Source: JACMJP01 sp046160675
GTDB taxonomy: Bacteria > Bacteroidota > Bacteroidia > Chitinophagales > BACL12
Assembly: GCA_046160675.1 (NCBI GenBank)
Contig: JBJXHH010000046.1
Span: forward strand, 1 to 32,155
Direction of reading: 5' to 3'
DNA: 32,155 nucleotides
The notes beneath the pieces were generated by a model. The model did no database searches. It had not been told where the DNA came from and worked only from the letters and a program-made list of their open reading frames with translations. Shown here piece by piece: positions 6,553 to 16,056 of the stretch. Each line of letters opens with the position of its first letter. The stretch's first letter is position 1. The position numbers and the translations under genes are program-made.

Positions 6553-9456
6553 ATGAAACGTTCTAATGTACTACCAATGCTACTTACGGCAGGTTTTGCA
6601 ATTGCTTCTTTTGTATTCCTCCAATTTTCAAAAGAAACAATGTATAGCAGTGAAAAGGGCGGATATGAAGAAAAAGAAGGAGAAGGCGCTAATGCTTACA
6701 GGGAATACATGAACCAGTTGAGAATTAACCCTGAAACTGGCACACTTACAATGGATGATATTATAGCTGGCAGAAAGGAAGTGCAAGCTGCTTTGCAAGT
6801 TGCTGGTACTAGAGGAGGAAGCTTACTAAATCTTGCATGGGAAAGCATGGGACCCAACAACGTAGGCGGAAGAACCCGGGCCATTGCTTTTGATAAAGAT
6901 GATCCTACAAGAATGTACGCCGGAGGTGTTGCAGGAGGTTTATTTATTTCAGAAAATGGGGGCTTAGACTGGTCCCCAAGTCCTGCTAATGAAACCTTGG
7001 AGGCTTTATCAATTACTTCAATAGCTGTGGCTGCAGATGGTGCCATTTACATTGGTGGAGGCGAAGGTCAAACCGGGTATTTTGACGGTTCACAGAGTTT
7101 TACCCCTGGCTTTAGGGGAAATGGGGTTTACAAATCAACAGATCATGGAATCTCTTTTACAATATTACCTGAAACAGAGCCCACCCCAGGAACCTTAGGT
7201 GGTATTGCTGACTGGGCAATAATCAACAGAATAGCATGTCATCCTACTGATGCAAATAAAATAGTTGTAGCCCATAATGGTGGTTTATCTTACTCAAACG
7301 ATGGAGGAACCACCTGGGATTTCGGTACAGTAACAGGCCCAATGAGTTCCTTCGGTGCATTAGATGTTGCTTTTGCATCAGACGGAACCGTTCATGCAAG
7401 CTACAACAATAAATATCATACGAGTTCATCTTCAGATATCAGCACCTATACACAAGTGGGCGGGGGCTTACCTTCTGTGGGAACATCGGGAAGGCTTCTG
7501 TTAGCTGTTGCTCAATCTGATCCTAATTACTGTTATGTGATAGCAACAGGGGGCAGTGAACTTACAGGAATTTATCGTTCTACCGATAGAGGGTTAAACT
7601 TCAGCACTATCTCAACAGCGGGTAGTACATTCTTTTTCCCATTAAATGGTCAAGGATATTATAACCTCTGCATAGCAGTTAATCCGGCAGATAGGGATCT
7701 GGTTTACGCTGGCGGAACTTACTACACATATAACTGGCAAGCTTCTATAGGTTCATGGAATGTGATGAGTTTCTGGGCATACCCGGAATACTTTTCAAAA
7801 TATATCCATGCCGACCAACATTTCTTCGCTTTCAGGCCGGATAATCCTGACATCATGTATATAGGTTCTGATGGGGGAGTTTCAAGAACATTAAATGCAA
7901 GGGATAATAGCCCGGATTTCCAGATAGTTAACACAGGTTACAACACCTTTCAGATCTTCGGGATGGGATTTGGTTTATTCGGAAACCCCGTAGGCGGAAG
8001 CCAGGATAACGGTACTCAATATGTAGATTTTCTTGGGAGTAGCTCAAGACAGGCGAAAGGAATTATTGGTGGCGACGGTGGTCGGGCTGAAGTTTCAAGA
8101 ATTCGCCCCGATTATGTATTCGGAGCTATTTATTTTGGCGAATTAAGAAGATCTGTTAATGGAGGAAGTTCAAGCGGAGGTATTTTTGATTGCAATATTG
8201 ATAAAACAGGAGGAACCGGAACAGGGTGTGCGCCTGATGGCCTTCCTGACAACGGTGCCGAATTCGTAACAAATTTTAAACTCTGGGAGAACTGGGATTT
8301 GTATGTAACTTTTAAAGATGTTCTTTATGGCGGTTCAGTTGAATATCCCGCAGGTAGTGGAAACTTCTATGTTTTAAATGATGAAGTAGAATATGAAGGC
8401 AGAACAATTGCCCTTACCCGTTCTGGTTTATCTGAAAGCAGGTTACTCCTTGCATCAGGTACTAATCTTTGGCTAACCACAGGCGCTTTGTTTAATTCAA
8501 CCCAGGCACCTGAATGGTTCAAAGTTCAAGCATCAACATTAGGAACTGTTACAGCAATTGAATATGATAACTCCGGGAATACAGTATTCATCGGCACACA
8601 AACCGGAAGATTATATAGGCTTGATGGTATATTAACAGCAGATTACACTTATATTGATGATGTTTTCACACCCTCTACTGCAGGAATTTCTTCTTACCTC
8701 TACCCTGAAATATTTGCTGTAGGCGGTAGTTCAGCCCGTATTACAGGTATCAGCATAAACAGGGATAATCCAAATGAAATAGCAGTTTCCACAGCAGGTT
8801 ATGGAATTGACGATAATGTGTTCTATTCTGATAATGCTCTGGATAATGACGCAGCTACTTTCACATCAATTGCTGACGGATTGCCAAACATTCCGGTTTA
8901 TAGTATACTTATTGAAGAGTATGATTCTGACAAAGTTTTAGCGGCTACTGAATTTGGGGTTTGGTCTTATAGTATCTCGGCCGGCGGAGACTGGACTCAG
9001 GAAAATTCTGTGATAGGAAGTGTACCGGTACTCGATATGAGAGAAGGATTTATAAGGGAAAAGGATTGTAAAGCCATTTATTTAGGAACACATGGAATTG
9101 GATTCTTCAGAACTACAACACTGGCTTCCGGAGATTGTGATTTCAGTTTGGTAAATGATTCAGCTGCAGTTGCTTCTGATTCTCCAATTCAAGAGGAGAT
9201 CATAGCGGGTATCGTAATAGCGCCTAATCCGGCCGACACTTATACTGAAATAACACTGACATTAACCGAATCTACATCAGTTACGACCAAACTTTATACG
9301 ATGGGAGGTTTACTAGTTCGCAATTTTGGAACAGTGGCAAGAACTGCCGGAGCAAACAGGTATAATATTGATGTCAGCACAGTATCTACCGGAACGTATC
9401 TTGTCTCTTTTGAAATTGACGGGGCTGTATATTCCAAGAAGATAACTATCATATAG
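6553..9456 (+). CDS. Large secreted Asp-box/beta-propeller protein with T9SS sorting domain
   Basis: 967 aa. An N-terminal hydrophobic segment (about 8-24) acts as signal or anchor, then an acidic Glu/Gly-rich spacer. The body is made of BNR/sortilin-type repeats; Asp-boxes are visible in SENGGLDWSPS, STDHGISFTIL, SNDGGTTWDFG and STDRGLNFSTI. Such repeats fold into beta-propellers, as in Vps10/sortilin and xyloglucanase-like glycosidases. The last 75 residues are a T9SS type A domain: VIAPNPADTYTEI, a mid strand KLYTMGGLLVR, then GTYLVSFEIDGAVYSKKI. The protein is therefore predicted to cross the outer membrane by T9SS and be attached or released at the surface. No catalytic residues can be assigned. 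A strong terminator follows, so it is probably the end of a transcript. Confidence 0.85.
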   Translation: MKRSNVLPMLLTAGFAIASFVFLQFSKETMYSSEKGGYEEKEGEGANAYREYMNQLRINPETGTLTMDDIIAGRKEVQAALQVAGTRGGSLLNLAWESMGPNNVGGRTRAIAFDKDDPTRMYAGGVAGGLFISENGGLDWSPSPANETLEALSITSIAVAADGAIYIGGGEGQTGYFDGSQSFTPGFRGNGVYKSTDHGISFTILPETEPTPGTLGGIADWAIINRIACHPTDANKIVVAHNGGLSYSNDGGTTWDFGTVTGPMSSFGALDVAFASDGTVHASYNNKYHTSSSSDISTYTQVGGGLPSVGTSGRLLLAVAQSDPNYCYVIATGGSELTGIYRSTDRGLNFSTISTAGSTFFFPLNGQGYYNLCIAVNPADRDLVYAGGTYYTYNWQASIGSWNVMSFWAYPEYFSKYIHADQHFFAFRPDNPDIMYIGSDGGVSRTLNARDNSPDFQIVNTGYNTFQIFGMGFGLFGNPVGGSQDNGTQYVDFLGSSSRQAKGIIGGDGGRAEVSRIRPDYVFGAIYFGELRRSVNGGSSSGGIFDCNIDKTGGTGTGCAPDGLPDNGAEFVTNFKLWENWDLYVTFKDVLYGGSVEYPAGSGNFYVLNDEVEYEGRTIALTRSGLSESRLLLASGTNLWLTTGALFNSTQAPEWFKVQASTLGTVTAIEYDNSGNTVFIGTQTGRLYRLDGILTADYTYIDDVFTPSTAGISSYLYPEIFAVGGSSARITGISINRDNPNEIAVSTAGYGIDDNVFYSDNALDNDAATFTSIADGLPNIPVYSILIEEYDSDKVLAATEFGVWSYSISAGGDWTQENSVIGSVPVLDMREGFIREKDCKAIYLGTHGIGFFRTTTLASGDCDFSLVNDSAAVASDSPIQEEIIAGIVIAPNPADTYTEITLTLTESTSVTTKLYTMGGLLVRNFGTVARTAGANRYNIDVSTVSTGTYLVSFEIDGAVYSKKITII

Positions 9457-9479
9457 ATATTATTCTTTATCTTATTTTT

Positions 9480-9508
9480 AAAGGCGCTTAACAGGCGCCT
9501 TTTCTTTT
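9480..9508 (+). terminator. Rho-independent terminator after the 967-aa gene
   Basis: Perfect 8-bp inverted repeat AAAGGCGC / GCGCCTTT (9480-9487 and 9495-9502) with a 7-nt loop, followed by a T-rich run (TCTTTT). It lies 24 nt after the stop codon at 9456. Confidence 0.85.
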
Positions 9509-9574
9509 AACAGAATCTCTCCAAAATCCTGCAATAGGTTAGCGGGAAATTTATCACTAAACCATTACAACTAT

Positions 9575-10753
9575 ATGAGAGATCATCAACCAAAATCAGC
9601 TCAGTTCACAATCAATTGTAAGAGCCTGTATTTATTGTCATTTTTATTTTTCGCATCCAACAATGGGCAAGCACAAATGAGCGATGCAGAATCAATACAG
9701 GCGCAGAAGGGAAATGAAGAAAGCCTGTTCACAAAGTTTTTTTCTGAACCTACTTTGACGGACACATCCGGAAATAATAAAAAGAAAAACATCATCAAAA
9801 TAGATGGTTTTATACAAGTGCATTCGAGATCTCAGTTTGATACCAACGGTGATTCAGTTACTGACCCGCTAGGATTCAGGCTCCTGAGAGCAAGGTTAAT
9901 AGCCAGGGGTGATGTTAATAATTTTACTTCTTATGAGTTGGAAATTGATCCCCGGTCACCTGAAATAACCGGCGTAGTAAGAGACGCATATATTGAACTT
10001 CATTTACTCAATAAGCCGGATATCATCCAGGATCTGCGCATCGGGCAGCAAAAAATACAGTTCGGATGGGAAAATCGCCAGTCAAGCACTGAGATGTATT
10101 TTGTAAACAGGGCTGAGATGAGTGATGCAGTTTCGAGGGGCGAAAACTTGAGAGACGTTGGGCTTGGTTTGCTGGGCAAGATTCCTCTAAATGCAAATGT
10201 TAGGATTGAGAACGACATTACATTTACGAATGGAACAAGAAGTAATCCCCAGGGGCCTTTCGATTTTAATCCGAAAAAAGCACTGTGGGGGCGCATTGGT
10301 GTGAGATATAAAACCCCAAAAATTGAATTGAACCTGGGAGGCTCTTTCGGCTACGGCGGGCTGAGATTTCTTGGAGATTCTATTGAAATTCCTGACGATG
10401 ATGTGTTTGTAGATTTCAAAAGAATAGGAGCCGATGTTGGTGTTGAAATGAAAAATTTCTTTTTTGTTTCTGAGTTTGGAAAAGGTACTGACATGGCTGC
10501 TGATACATTGTACGATGATCCTATAGGCGCACTTGCAATACTTGCAATAAAAACAAAATGGGATATTGGGCCCTCAATCAGGTATGATGTGTTTCAAGAT
10601 GAATGGAAAAGAGTAACTGTAGGTGCTTACTACGGAAAACCGAAAGACCGCTTGCGTTTTCTTATCAATTATGAATTCCGGGGACAGATAACAGATATCC
10701 TTCCCTACAGGCATGATGACAGACTTTATGTGCAAGCTCAGGTGAGGTTTTAA
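9575..10753 (+). CDS. Phosphate-selective porin O/P-like outer-membrane porin
   Basis: 392 aa. A long signal peptide ends near residue 34 (SNNGQAQ), followed by a polar spacer and then the barrel. Features of OprO/OprP-type porins are visible: IDGFIQVHSRSQFDTN as first strand, FRLLRARLIARGDVNN with clustered Arg, YELEIDPRSPEITGVVRDAYIEL, LRIGQQKIQFGWENRQSS, and a C-terminal strand LYVQAQVRF ending in Phe as outer-membrane proteins do. It probably forms an anion-selective channel. The actual substrate, phosphate or otherwise, is not visible. The gene stands alone between a terminator and the DUF4256 gene. Confidence 0.78.
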   Translation: MRDHQPKSAQFTINCKSLYLLSFLFFASNNGQAQMSDAESIQAQKGNEESLFTKFFSEPTLTDTSGNNKKKNIIKIDGFIQVHSRSQFDTNGDSVTDPLGFRLLRARLIARGDVNNFTSYELEIDPRSPEITGVVRDAYIELHLLNKPDIIQDLRIGQQKIQFGWENRQSSTEMYFVNRAEMSDAVSRGENLRDVGLGLLGKIPLNANVRIENDITFTNGTRSNPQGPFDFNPKKALWGRIGVRYKTPKIELNLGGSFGYGGLRFLGDSIEIPDDDVFVDFKRIGADVGVEMKNFFFVSEFGKGTDMAADTLYDDPIGALAILAIKTKWDIGPSIRYDVFQDEWKRVTVGAYYGKPKDRLRFLINYEFRGQITDILPYRHDDRLYVQAQVRF

Positions 10754-10849
10754 ATTAATATCAGAGTTTTATTTTCCCTAAATATTTTCCCGAAGGGTTT
10801 AATTATTTTTACCACCGAGACAGAGTTAAATAAGAATAAGAAGAGCATC

Positions 10850-11416
10850 ATGCCAAACAATAAAAAAAAATTGTCGCCGGAACAAAGCAAAGAACTGATT
10901 AACACATTGAAAGCCCGTTTTGAAAAAAATATGAATCGTCATAAAGGCTTAGAATGGGCTAAAGTTCAGGCTAAGCTGGAGGCTTCTCCAGAGAAACTCT
11001 GGTCTTTGGATGACATGGAAACAACAGGTGGCGAACCAGATGTTGTAGGGTACGACAAAAAAACAGGTGAATATATTTTTTACGACTGTTCCGCCGAAAC
11101 TCCAAAACACCGCAGAAGCATCTGTTATGATGAGGAGGCTTTAGCTTCAAGGAAAGAGAATAAACCCAAAAACAGCGCATTAGGTATGGCTGCTGAGTTT
11201 GGTATTGAGATGTTAACAGAAGAACAATACCGTGAATTACAAAAACTTGGAGAGTTTGATATAAAAACATCCAGCTGGGTAAAAACTCCTCCCCATATCA
11301 GGAAACTTGGCGGCGCCCTTTTCTGTGATCGCCGCTTCGATCATGTGTTTACATATCATAATGGAGCAGAATCTTATTATGCTGCCAGAGGTTTTCGAGC
11401 ATCACTGAGGGTATAA
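10850..11416 (+). CDS. DUF4256 family protein
   Basis: 188 aa, soluble, with no signal peptide or membrane segment. I recognise the DUF4256 pattern: an N-terminal helix LINTLKARFEKNMNRHKGLEW, then KLWSLDDMETTGGEPDVVGYD, YIFYDCSAETPKHRRSICYD, a central MAAEFGIEMLTEEQYRELQK, and a C-terminal VKTPPHIRKLGGALFCDRRF with YYAARGFRASL at the end. The biochemical role of the family is unknown to me. The conserved Asp, Cys, His and Arg residues could form a site, but that is speculation. It is separated from the porin by 96 nt and converges on the gene ending at 11437. Confidence 0.82.
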   Translation: MPNNKKKLSPEQSKELINTLKARFEKNMNRHKGLEWAKVQAKLEASPEKLWSLDDMETTGGEPDVVGYDKKTGEYIFYDCSAETPKHRRSICYDEEALASRKENKPKNSALGMAAEFGIEMLTEEQYRELQKLGEFDIKTSSWVKTPPHIRKLGGALFCDRRFDHVFTYHNGAESYYAARGFRASLRV

Positions 11417-11436
11417 GTAAGGTTACAAATTTTTTT

Positions 11437-13191
11437 TTAATTCGCAGATATCACTTTTTTTCCAACATGATCACCGGCAAGCATATCATTCACCACCAGC
11501 ACAAAATATTGTCGTGCAAATTTTTCATTTACCAGAATTTTTACTGATTGATTTCCGGCATAACACTGCAGCCGTTCTGAAATCGCCCGGTTGCCATTCA
11601 TGTCATAAAGTTCGAGCATATAATCGCCGTCATGCGGAGCAGTGAAATGAATGTCAATGTAAATATCTGTGATCATAGCAGATAAAATTTGAAGTTCAGA
11701 AAATGGTGAAGTACAATTACTGTTGATGATTGCAGAATATTGATAAGCTCCATTGAAATCAACTTCTCTTAGTCTGTAGTACTGCAAGCCTACATTCGGA
11801 TTTTTGTCAAGATAAACATATTGTGTTTCGGATGAACTGTAGCCCGCTGCAGGAATGCTTCCAATTGTTTCAAAATGCTGACCATCATTGCTGCGTTCAA
11901 TATAAAATTTGTCGCTGTTCAATTCACTTAGAGTTTCCCATTGCAGTATTACATCTCCATCATTGCATTGCCCACCAAAATAACTTATCTCAACAGGAAG
12001 TATGACAGGTTCAAGAGTAATGGTTCCACTTACATTACCGCATTGATCGCCGTCTCCGTTGATCGTATAGGTTGTAGTTGACGAAACAGTAGCAGTTACA
12101 GTGCTTCCTGTAGTTGAGCTTAAGCCTGCTGGAGGACTCCAGGTAAAAGTATACCCGGGATCTCCAATCACTGTAATAGTTACAGGCACTCCTTCCCCAA
12201 CAGCTACTGTACTTCCAGAAGCATAAGGCACACCATCAACCATAAATGACAAAGGAAGTGTTGCGTCCAGAGCATCATCAAGATCATCCTGATTTAAAAT
12301 GTATGCAAAAGCGACACAACGGCATTCGCCTGCCGGGATGATGGGTATTTTGAATGCTATAGAATTTGCAATATCGCTGGTGTAGTTTCCACTCCAGTAG
12401 TATCCCCATTCAGTTCCTTCATAAATACCTCTTGGTGTTCCGTCAGTAGTCCAGAAATTTCCATACACTACCTGTGAGTTTGGATCTCTTGCCCCGAGGC
12501 CGAGAAAACAACCGTAACTCAAACCCTCTGATATAACAAGGGCATCATTATCTGCGGGTGGCTGGTGAACAATTTCATTGTAGGTAGTAAAGTCACCTGA
12601 CCAAGGTTGCTCATTATCAGGGTCAACATTACGTTCATAAAATACATCAACCAGATCATTAGTCCCTTCATTGCAAATTGTAACTTTTGTTACAAAATAA
12701 CTTGCGTTTTCAGGAAGTTTTGTTTCCTGCGTTATATGAACATCATAAGTATATGGCCACACAGAAGCATCGATATCTCCTTCCCAAGTCCCGGTATATA
12801 CACCAGATGAATAATTATAACCAGTTATAGTTCCGGGTATAGAATAACTTGAGCAACTCTGGTCTGAGTTATAATATACATCATAGCCGATTTGGAAAGC
12901 CCAACCTTCTACCGGGGAACCCGGTACAAAATAATCTCCGCAATATTCAGGATACCCGGATGTCCAACCATCTTTATCATGATCGACTACAAACCCCAAT
13001 CCAGGGCCCCATACAAATGACCAGCCATTCCAGTGATACCCTGAAGGTGGAGTTGATTGTGAACCGTAGGCCCCACATTGGTTTATCCCCACTTCAACAT
13101 AATTGCCCTGTAAAAAACAATCTGATCCGGCAATTTGAGAGAAGGCGGAAAGTGTAATAAAAGTTGTTAGAAATAAAAAGATATGTTTCAT
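11437..13191 (-). CDS. Secreted T9SS cargo, paralogue A of a tandem pair
   Basis: 584 aa. Signal peptide of about 18 residues ends in LSAFSQ. The N-terminal two thirds hold a domain shared with the next gene: SDCFLQGNYVEVGINQCGAYG, then YCGDYFVPGSPVEGW, then RNVDPDNEQPWSGDFTTYNE. A short Ig/PKD-like piece follows (TFTWSPPAGLSSTTGSTVTA), and then a fibronectin-like module common in Bacteroidota surface proteins (LPVEISYFGGQC, LQWETLSELNSDKFYIERS, YYRLREVDFNG). The last 75 residues have the strand layout of a T9SS type A domain (YMLELYDMNGNRAISE, QYFVLVVND, VGKKVI) but no PNP motif. Probably surface-exposed, adhesive or structural. No enzyme motif seen. Confidence 0.82.
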   Translation of the reverse strand: MKHIFLFLTTFITLSAFSQIAGSDCFLQGNYVEVGINQCGAYGSQSTPPSGYHWNGWSFVWGPGLGFVVDHDKDGWTSGYPEYCGDYFVPGSPVEGWAFQIGYDVYYNSDQSCSSYSIPGTITGYNYSSGVYTGTWEGDIDASVWPYTYDVHITQETKLPENASYFVTKVTICNEGTNDLVDVFYERNVDPDNEQPWSGDFTTYNEIVHQPPADNDALVISEGLSYGCFLGLGARDPNSQVVYGNFWTTDGTPRGIYEGTEWGYYWSGNYTSDIANSIAFKIPIIPAGECRCVAFAYILNQDDLDDALDATLPLSFMVDGVPYASGSTVAVGEGVPVTITVIGDPGYTFTWSPPAGLSSTTGSTVTATVSSTTTYTINGDGDQCGNVSGTITLEPVILPVEISYFGGQCNDGDVILQWETLSELNSDKFYIERSNDGQHFETIGSIPAAGYSSSETQYVYLDKNPNVGLQYYRLREVDFNGAYQYSAIINSNCTSPFSELQILSAMITDIYIDIHFTAPHDGDYMLELYDMNGNRAISERLQCYAGNQSVKILVNEKFARQYFVLVVNDMLAGDHVGKKVISAN

Positions 13192-13390
13192 AACGGGCGT
13201 TTAAACTTTTCAATCAAAATCTTACAGGCTGTGTAATATGATTTTAAAGTCTTTCGCTGTTATGTTTTCAGAAAAGTAATTTTGATATTCATAGATGGTT
13301 TGTTTTAGGTACTATACTAAGCAAATTTCATTAACCTGTGCAGATACTTCAAACCGTTTAAACTTGTATTCGATGCATTCTAAATTAATG

Positions 13391-13420
13391 AAGCCCCGGC
13401 AATTCAAATTGCCGGGGCTT
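13391..13420 (-). terminator. Perfect GC-rich hairpin downstream of paralogue B
   Basis: Arms AAGCCCCGGCAATT (13391-13404) and AATTGCCGGGGCTT (13407-13420) are perfect 14-bp complements around a 2-nt centre. It lies 32 nt after the stop of the minus-strand gene ending at 13453 and could end its transcript. The sequence after it on the minus strand (CATTAATTT) is only weakly T-rich, so a role in mRNA 3'-end protection is also possible. Confidence 0.6.
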
Positions 13421-13452
13421 ACTAACATCTACCTTATGAAGAAATAAATTAC

Positions 13453-15195
13453 TCACTCCGTAAGTAATTTCCTAGCTATTTGTTTGCCGTTGGCCTTGTC
13501 AGTAACTACTGCAAGGAGGCATTCTTTTGAAGCGTTATTTCCTAAAGGGATTTGAATATTATTTGTTCCATGTTGCATTTCAATGTTCCTGAACAGGTGA
13601 GTTTGCCCCTGCATGCCAATCAGCTCGACTGTATAAACACCCTGGTGGGTAGTGAACAATGAAAGGTCAATTACTCCATTGGTTGCGGATGCATACATAA
13701 TTTCAAATTGGTTTGTATTGATTGTACATTCTGCGGTTATCACATCTGAATAATTTTCAACTCCGTTGAAATCAACCTGCTTGAGCCTGTAATAATTCAT
13801 TCCGGGAGCAGGCTGCTTGTCTGTGTAACTATAGTGCAAATCTGAACTACTGTAACCGGCTGCAGGCAATTCTGCTATGGTCGAAAAGGTTACACCGTCT
13901 GCACTTCTTTCAACAAAAAATGTTTCACTATGAATCTCATTTGCTGTTTCCCATTGTAATCCAATAGCAGCATCCATGCAGTTAGCCGCAAAGTAGGTGA
14001 TCTCAACGGGCAATACAATGGGAATTAATGTTATAGTTCCTGTTAAATTTCCACAGTCTGTGCCTGAGCCGCTGATAGTGTAAGTTGTTGTAGAACTCAC
14101 AGTAGCAGTAACCGTGGTTCCAGTTGTACTGCTGAGCCCTGTGCCCGGCGACCAGGAATAAGTATAACCTGCATACCCTATAATACTCAAATCAATAGGA
14201 ACTCCCGGGCTAATTGCGATTGTATCCCCGGAGGTTGCTGGTATACCGCCTATTGTGAACGAAACAGGGAGGGTATTATCAAGTGCTTCATCAATGTCGG
14301 CAGGATCAAGCACATAAGCAAAGGCAACACAGTAGGATTCACCAACGGGGATTGAAGAGATAAGAAATGAGATGGAGTTTGCTATATCTGATGTCATATT
14401 GCCGCTCTGATAGTAGCCCATTGTCCCGTCGTAAACGGCTTTTGCGCCGTATGTATTGGTTGAAAAATTTCCATAGGTAACTCTCGAATTCGGGTCTTTT
14501 GAGCCAAGCCCGAGAAAACAACCGTAAGTAAGCCCCTCTGATGTAACCAATGCCTGCGGGTCAGTTGGCGGTTGATTTATTACTTCATTATATGTTGTAA
14601 AATCATAACTCCAGGGCTGGTCCTGGTCAGGGTCTACATTGCGCATGTAGTACATATTTGAAATGTTTGTTGATCCGTTATTTGTCATAGTTATTCTTGT
14701 GACAAAGTAGGTTTCATCTTCTTTCAAAATAGTTTCCTGTTTAAAATGGATATTTCTAGTTGCTGTTATAAAATCTCCCTCCCAAATACAACTATAGACA
14801 CCAGCAACATAACTATAGCTGCTAATTGAACCTGGGATATCGTTCGGGTAACAGTATTGATCGGTGTTGTATTTTATTGTACCAGCCCCAATCTGAAAAC
14901 CCCACCCTTCAACAGGTGAACCCGGAACAAAATAATCTCCGCAGTATTGAGGCCATCCGGTGGACCACCCGTCCATCGCATTATCTGTTGTAAACCCTAA
15001 CCCAGAATATACATTATAACTATAGCCAGTAGGAGGAATTGCATTAGAACCATAGGCTCCGCAGTTGTTTACACCCAGATGAATATAATTGCCTTTGAGG
15101 AAACAATTTGTACCGACTATTTGTGAGAAGGTAGAATTATAAATGGAAATTAAAAATACTATACACAGGCAGATGCCAGAAATCTTTCTGTTCAT
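13453..15195 (-). CDS. Secreted T9SS cargo, paralogue B of a tandem pair
   Basis: 580 aa. Same architecture and order as the gene at 11437-13191: signal peptide (YNSTFSQ), NCFLKGNYIHLGVNNCGAYG, YCGDYFVPGSPVEGWGFQIG, RNVDPDQDQPWSYDFTTYNE, YTYSWSPGTGLSSTTGTTV, LPVEITYFAANC, LQWETANEIHSETFFVERS, YYRLKQVDFNGVENYS, and a C-terminal strand block VYTVELIGMQGQTHLF, LLAVVTDKANGKQIARK. The two products are similar along their whole length, so the pair arose by tandem duplication. The downstream copy keeps its own 260-bp intergenic region with a hairpin, so the two may be transcribed separately. Function unknown; a surface protein is inferred from the signal and C-terminal domain. Confidence 0.82.
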   Translation of the reverse strand: MNRKISGICLCIVFLISIYNSTFSQIVGTNCFLKGNYIHLGVNNCGAYGSNAIPPTGYSYNVYSGLGFTTDNAMDGWSTGWPQYCGDYFVPGSPVEGWGFQIGAGTIKYNTDQYCYPNDIPGSISSYSYVAGVYSCIWEGDFITATRNIHFKQETILKEDETYFVTRITMTNNGSTNISNMYYMRNVDPDQDQPWSYDFTTYNEVINQPPTDPQALVTSEGLTYGCFLGLGSKDPNSRVTYGNFSTNTYGAKAVYDGTMGYYQSGNMTSDIANSISFLISSIPVGESYCVAFAYVLDPADIDEALDNTLPVSFTIGGIPATSGDTIAISPGVPIDLSIIGYAGYTYSWSPGTGLSSTTGTTVTATVSSTTTYTISGSGTDCGNLTGTITLIPIVLPVEITYFAANCMDAAIGLQWETANEIHSETFFVERSADGVTFSTIAELPAAGYSSSDLHYSYTDKQPAPGMNYYRLKQVDFNGVENYSDVITAECTINTNQFEIMYASATNGVIDLSLFTTHQGVYTVELIGMQGQTHLFRNIEMQHGTNNIQIPLGNNASKECLLAVVTDKANGKQIARKLLTE

Positions 15196-15540
15196 AAATT
15201 GGTTCGTTTAGGGTTAGTAAAATTGAAAAGCTGTAGTGTGTGCAGGCGCTTATTCAAAGAGGGTACCGGAGGTGCCGTCTTTTAAAATCGCTTTCGAAAC
15301 TTCTGTTTAATCAGAAATTTGAGAAAACTGATTGTTTGGGGGGATGAAGAGTTGGTGTAAAACTTTCCCATAGAAGTAGATTTAGGTTACGAATTGTCAA
15401 ACGTATGTAAAAAAAATAATATTCCAAAATCTGGCTGTTGATAAGAATACAAAAAAAACCTCATTCATGGGATTCTGAATACGAAGAAGCTATTTATGTG
15501 TACTGAAAATTCACAATTCAATAATGTCCCTTCCATAAAC
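15196..15540. other. Intergenic region, no gene seen
   Basis: 345 bp between the start of the minus-strand secreted protein and the stop of the DinB-like gene. I see no convincing ORF, tRNA or repeat. A small hairpin TTCTG-TTTAAT-CAGAA lies at 15301-15316. The promoter for the gene starting at 15195 must lie here, but no clear TAnnTTTG element with correct spacing was found. Confidence 0.5.
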
Positions 15541-16056
15541 TCACATACAGAGTTTGATGTGTGCGAGGTGATGCTCACCATGCCATACATACAGGCCAAG
15601 TGCATAACAAAGAGGTAAAATCTCGTCATACTGAGGGTGGTTATAGGTTCTGTCAAAATCTTCCCGTTTCATATTTTTTAAAACAACAACCCATCTTTGA
15701 TGAACGGCTTCCACAATTTGTAAAGAAACTGAAATCGGCAGTTGAACATCAGCCAACTGCGCCCATTTATGTTCAAGGTAGGGTTTTATGGTAGGAGTAT
15801 CTTCTGTAAGTGTAAGTTTAAAACGGATAAATGCATTCATGTGACTATCGGCTACATGATGTATCACCTGCCTTGCAGTCCATCCCTCCGGGCGGTATCG
15901 GGTTTCTAATTGTGCATCAGTCAATTCCTCAGCAATAGAAGAAAACTTTACAGGAAAATTTTCAATTTCCTGCATCCAATTTTTTAATAAGTCTTCAGAA
16001 TATTCTTTTGGTGCTACATATTTTCCAATCGGGTATTGTAAATTTTCTGCGTTCAT
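15541..16056 (-). CDS. DinB/YfiT-like metal-dependent protein
   Basis: 171 aa, a four-helix DinB-superfamily protein closest in layout to Bacillus YfiT/BstA, which have been described as metal-dependent hydrolases or thiol S-transferases. The opening LQYPIGKYVAPKEY and the motif EGWTARQVIHHVADSHMN are characteristic. The three metal-binding histidines of the family are expected in HHVADSH (H67) and WHGEHHLAHI (H159, H163), and all are present. Its start codon overlaps the stop of the preceding minus-strand gene by one base (TAATG on the coding strand), so translation is probably coupled. Substrate is unknown. Bacillithiol use is possible in Bacteroidota but not shown here. Confidence 0.87.
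   Translation of the reverse strand: MNAENLQYPIGKYVAPKEYSEDLLKNWMQEIENFPVKFSSIAEELTDAQLETRYRPEGWTARQVIHHVADSHMNAFIRFKLTLTEDTPTIKPYLEHKWAQLADVQLPISVSLQIVEAVHQRWVVVLKNMKREDFDRTYNHPQYDEILPLCYALGLYVWHGEHHLAHIKLCM

Noticed and set aside
11413..11440. Terminator between the DUF4256 gene and paralogue A
   Set aside because: A long T run is present but no stem precedes it, so I could not support an intrinsic terminator.
15465..15656. 63-aa minus-strand ORF overlapping the DinB-like stop
   Set aside because: Out of frame with the DinB-like gene, no recognisable features, and mostly covers the 3' end of that gene.
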